A DNA stretch of 64,000 nucleotides from an uncultured Lachnospiraceae bacterium (GTDB lineage Bacteria > Bacillota > Clostridia > Lachnospirales > Lachnospiraceae), in assembly GCA_947588995.1 (NCBI GenBank), contig CANPZI010000012.1:16167-80166 (forward strand), in the 5' to 3' direction. Position numbers and translations under genes: made by a program. How positions within the stretch are numbered: the stretch's first letter is position 1; each line of letters starts with the position of its first letter. The notes below the pieces were generated by a model. The model did not search any database and was not told the origin of the DNA. It saw only the letters and a list, made by a program, of their open reading frames with translations. Below, piece after piece: positions 63,945 to 64,000 of the stretch.

Positions 63945-64000
63945 AGTTGATAGAAAATAAATAAAAAGAGTATTGGTTCCTTGAGGTATAATGATTTTGA

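Overview
The window is a stretch of bacterial chromosome that reads like a Lachnospiraceae (Clostridia, Bacillota) genome. It opens in the 3' part of gyrB followed by gyrA, a pair that in Firmicutes usually sits close to the replication origin. Support for this group comes from AGGAGG-type ribosome sites, sigma-A promoters of the TTGACA-N17-TATAAT type, and many families common in gut Lachnospiraceae: VTC/DUF4956/CotH operon, DUF4358 lipoprotein, MBOAT, Bce-type ABC/two-component module, and feoA-feoA-feoB. No rRNA, tRNA or CRISPR array was found.

Layout. 1-7977: gyrB(partial)-gyrA; a peroxide-stress operon (Cys-type glutathione peroxidase, flavodoxin, OhrR-like MarR regulator); a metallophosphoesterase; a membrane-anchored XRE regulator preceded by a possible leader peptide. 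8090-13205: accessory island with a DUF4143 ATPase, a sirtuin 3'-end fragment, an AbiEi/AbiEii module, a SirTM-class sirtuin and a flavin reductase-rubredoxin. 13288-19090: BceRSAB-like antimicrobial-peptide sensing/export module and galactokinase. 19364-26089: frameshifted acyltransferase, ABC exporter, MATE pump, DUF4153 protein, and an XRE/DUF2975 pair. 26238-34897: CotH-like protein, GT87-like protein, exonuclease III, C39-like protease, tandem nucleotidyltransferase plus class II aldolase, DUF4358 lipoprotein.

34934-43548 is a co-directional envelope-glycan cluster: MBOAT acyltransferase, SGNH-like partner, a polytopic membrane protein fused to a P-loop kinase domain, HAD phosphatase, GT2, GDPD-like protein and a GT39-like mannosyltransferase-type protein. 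It is followed by murG and pgi. 47038-51581 carries an XRE regulator, the VTC-DUF4956-CotH operon and a RelB/YoeB toxin-antitoxin pair, punctuated by three copies of one terminator sequence.

51633-57560 holds a SIMPL lipoprotein, a graveyard of a second AbiE locus and an N-6 DNA methylase, a BlaI/BlaR1-like pair with an unusually short sensor domain, and an IS110-family element with a hairpin over its ribosome site and a long non-coding tail. 57637-60893 encodes an exported small protein, three membrane proteins and an ABC ATPase, which together look like a bacteriocin or immunity type locus. 60945-63891 is a ferrous-iron uptake operon behind four DtxR/IdeR-like dyads.

The best candidates for something undescribed are the membrane-protein/kinase fusion inside the glycan cluster, the exported-protein/ABC locus that the IS110 element separates from the BlaI/BlaR1-like pair, and the stand-alone SirTM-class sirtuin tied by a 145-bp duplication to an AbiE module. 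All functions are inferred from sequence motifs recognised by eye; no database search was run.
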